Source: Asparagopsis taxiformis (lineage: Eukaryota > Rhodophyta > Florideophyceae > Bonnemaisoniales > Bonnemaisoniaceae). Taken from it: a stretch of 64,000 nt of DNA. The stretch covers positions 1-64,000 of the forward strand of contig JALQPE010000285.1 of assembly GCA_030407315.1 (NCBI GenBank), given 5' to 3'. Below are positions 63,401-64,000 of the stretch, piece by piece; position 1 is the stretch's first letter; each line of letters begins with the position of its first letter. The position numbers and the translations under genes are program-made. The notes below the pieces were generated by a model, which did no database searches, was not told the DNA's origin, and saw only the letters and a list, made by a program, of their open reading frames with translations.

Positions 63401-63888
63401 TGTTGAGACGAATTGGTCGCTTACCGAGCGTTTATTGAATCTGCGAGCTCACTACATAATTTGTATTCTCGCCGAGGTGCGTCGGCGGTGCTAAGGACAG
63501 CCTGTTCATGGCTGCTCCAGACAGACTGTCACTGACAGTCTGTCCTAGCAAACACCCGCTGCCAATCTGGTACACGTGGGCTTCTCAATCATATCACCCA
63601 CACGTGTGCACTTATCATAACATTTCCCCTCTGCCATGATGGCAACCCATCCTGGCATTTCTAATTACTAATTGAAACTATGACAAACAAATTGAAACTT
63701 CAGACGCTATTATCTCCATGAAGAAAGGTCGTAGAAGCTTCGGAGAAGTTGCTACCCGACTAATTCGGGCACGCTGAACACGATGAGATAGGTTTCGGAG
63801 CGCCTAGAGCACTCCTTCTAGGAGAAATCGAGGGTCAAAGTTTTCTCACGTAATTGAGCCCCTCAGGGCCAATTCTAGTGCTTCAACA
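63401..63888 (-). repeat. Copia-R 5' LTR
   Basis: 488 bp of the same family, slightly diverged (TGTTGAGACG start on the plus strand). Confidence 0.95.
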
Positions 63889-64000
63889 GCTCCACTGTCC
63901 AAATAACACTGGTGATCCGTCGGTGGATTGATAGTCGTCCGCTCAACACCCAATGCGGCGATCTCCACCTTTCCAGACCGCTTGCTCTTCCTCGAAGCAC
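63889..64000. other. Right flank of Copia-R
   Basis: 112 bases with no recognisable feature; too short to judge. Confidence 0.3.

Larger units (their letters stand above)
60527..63888 (-). mobile_element. Copia-R, 3'-truncated Copia element
   Basis: 5' LTR, primer site, tRNA-like unit, zinc-finger gene and gag are present. The polyprotein is cut in the integrase by the interspersed repeat at 60526, so reverse transcriptase and the 3' LTR are gone. Confidence 0.9.

Overview
The window is eukaryotic, repeat-dense nuclear DNA. It shows GT-AG introns with a CTAAC branch site, Kozak-like ATG contexts, nested LTR retrotransposons with 5-bp target duplications, a hAT transposase and a Plavaka/KDZ-like transposase. 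Nothing fixes the species. Compact introns, chromodomain Gypsy elements and an NB-ARC gene would fit a multicellular red alga, but that is a low-confidence inference. No ordinary housekeeping gene was found; an NB-ARC gene start at 34.9-35.3 kb is the only clear host-type gene.

Left part (1-15.3 kb): copy A of a ParB-like plus 2OG-Fe(II) oxygenase gene (minus strand, frameshifted, cut by the window start); a cluster of palindromic repeats R1-R4; an N6/N4-type DNA methyltransferase gene (5967-8660) whose next reading frame is a SET domain (to 9169); an inverted R repeat (9391-9595); then a convergent pair, a 761-residue unknown protein and a 1012-residue transposase. Inverted sequences at 3299-3572 and 9391-9650 bracket the methyltransferase-SET region. 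Copy B of the ParB-oxygenase gene lies at 51.4-54.5 kb beside a second R cluster. Together these suggest DNA/chromatin-modifying enzymes carried by, or hitch-hiking on, DNA transposons.

Middle part (15.8-41.2 kb): a perfect 38-bp palindrome, a repeat array with exon-like modules and a 43-bp minisatellite precede a three-level nest. A Gypsy element (17.9-34.8 kb) is interrupted by a Copia element (19911-32848, duplication GATTT), itself interrupted by an intact Copia element (23330-29898, duplication GATAT). Gypsy-1 in turn abuts the NB-ARC gene, and a second complete Gypsy (35496-41157, duplication GAGTG) lies upstream of it.

Right part (42-64 kb): a frameshifted hAT transposase; a C-rich degenerate Copia lineage carrying two solo LTRs; a second repeat cluster; oxygenase copy B, joined by microhomology to a 5'-truncated plus-strand Copia; and a 3'-truncated minus-strand Copia.

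The most distinctive system is the Copia family itself. Between 5' LTR and gag it carries an extra gene for a two-finger U1/matrin-type zinc-finger protein whose ATG exists only after splicing (A from exon 1, TG from exon 2). It also carries an antisense tRNA-like unit with A and B boxes, and a primer site matching the anticodon arm of initiator tRNA-Met. The zinc-finger/leader cassette is nearly identical in two otherwise diverged Copia subfamilies.
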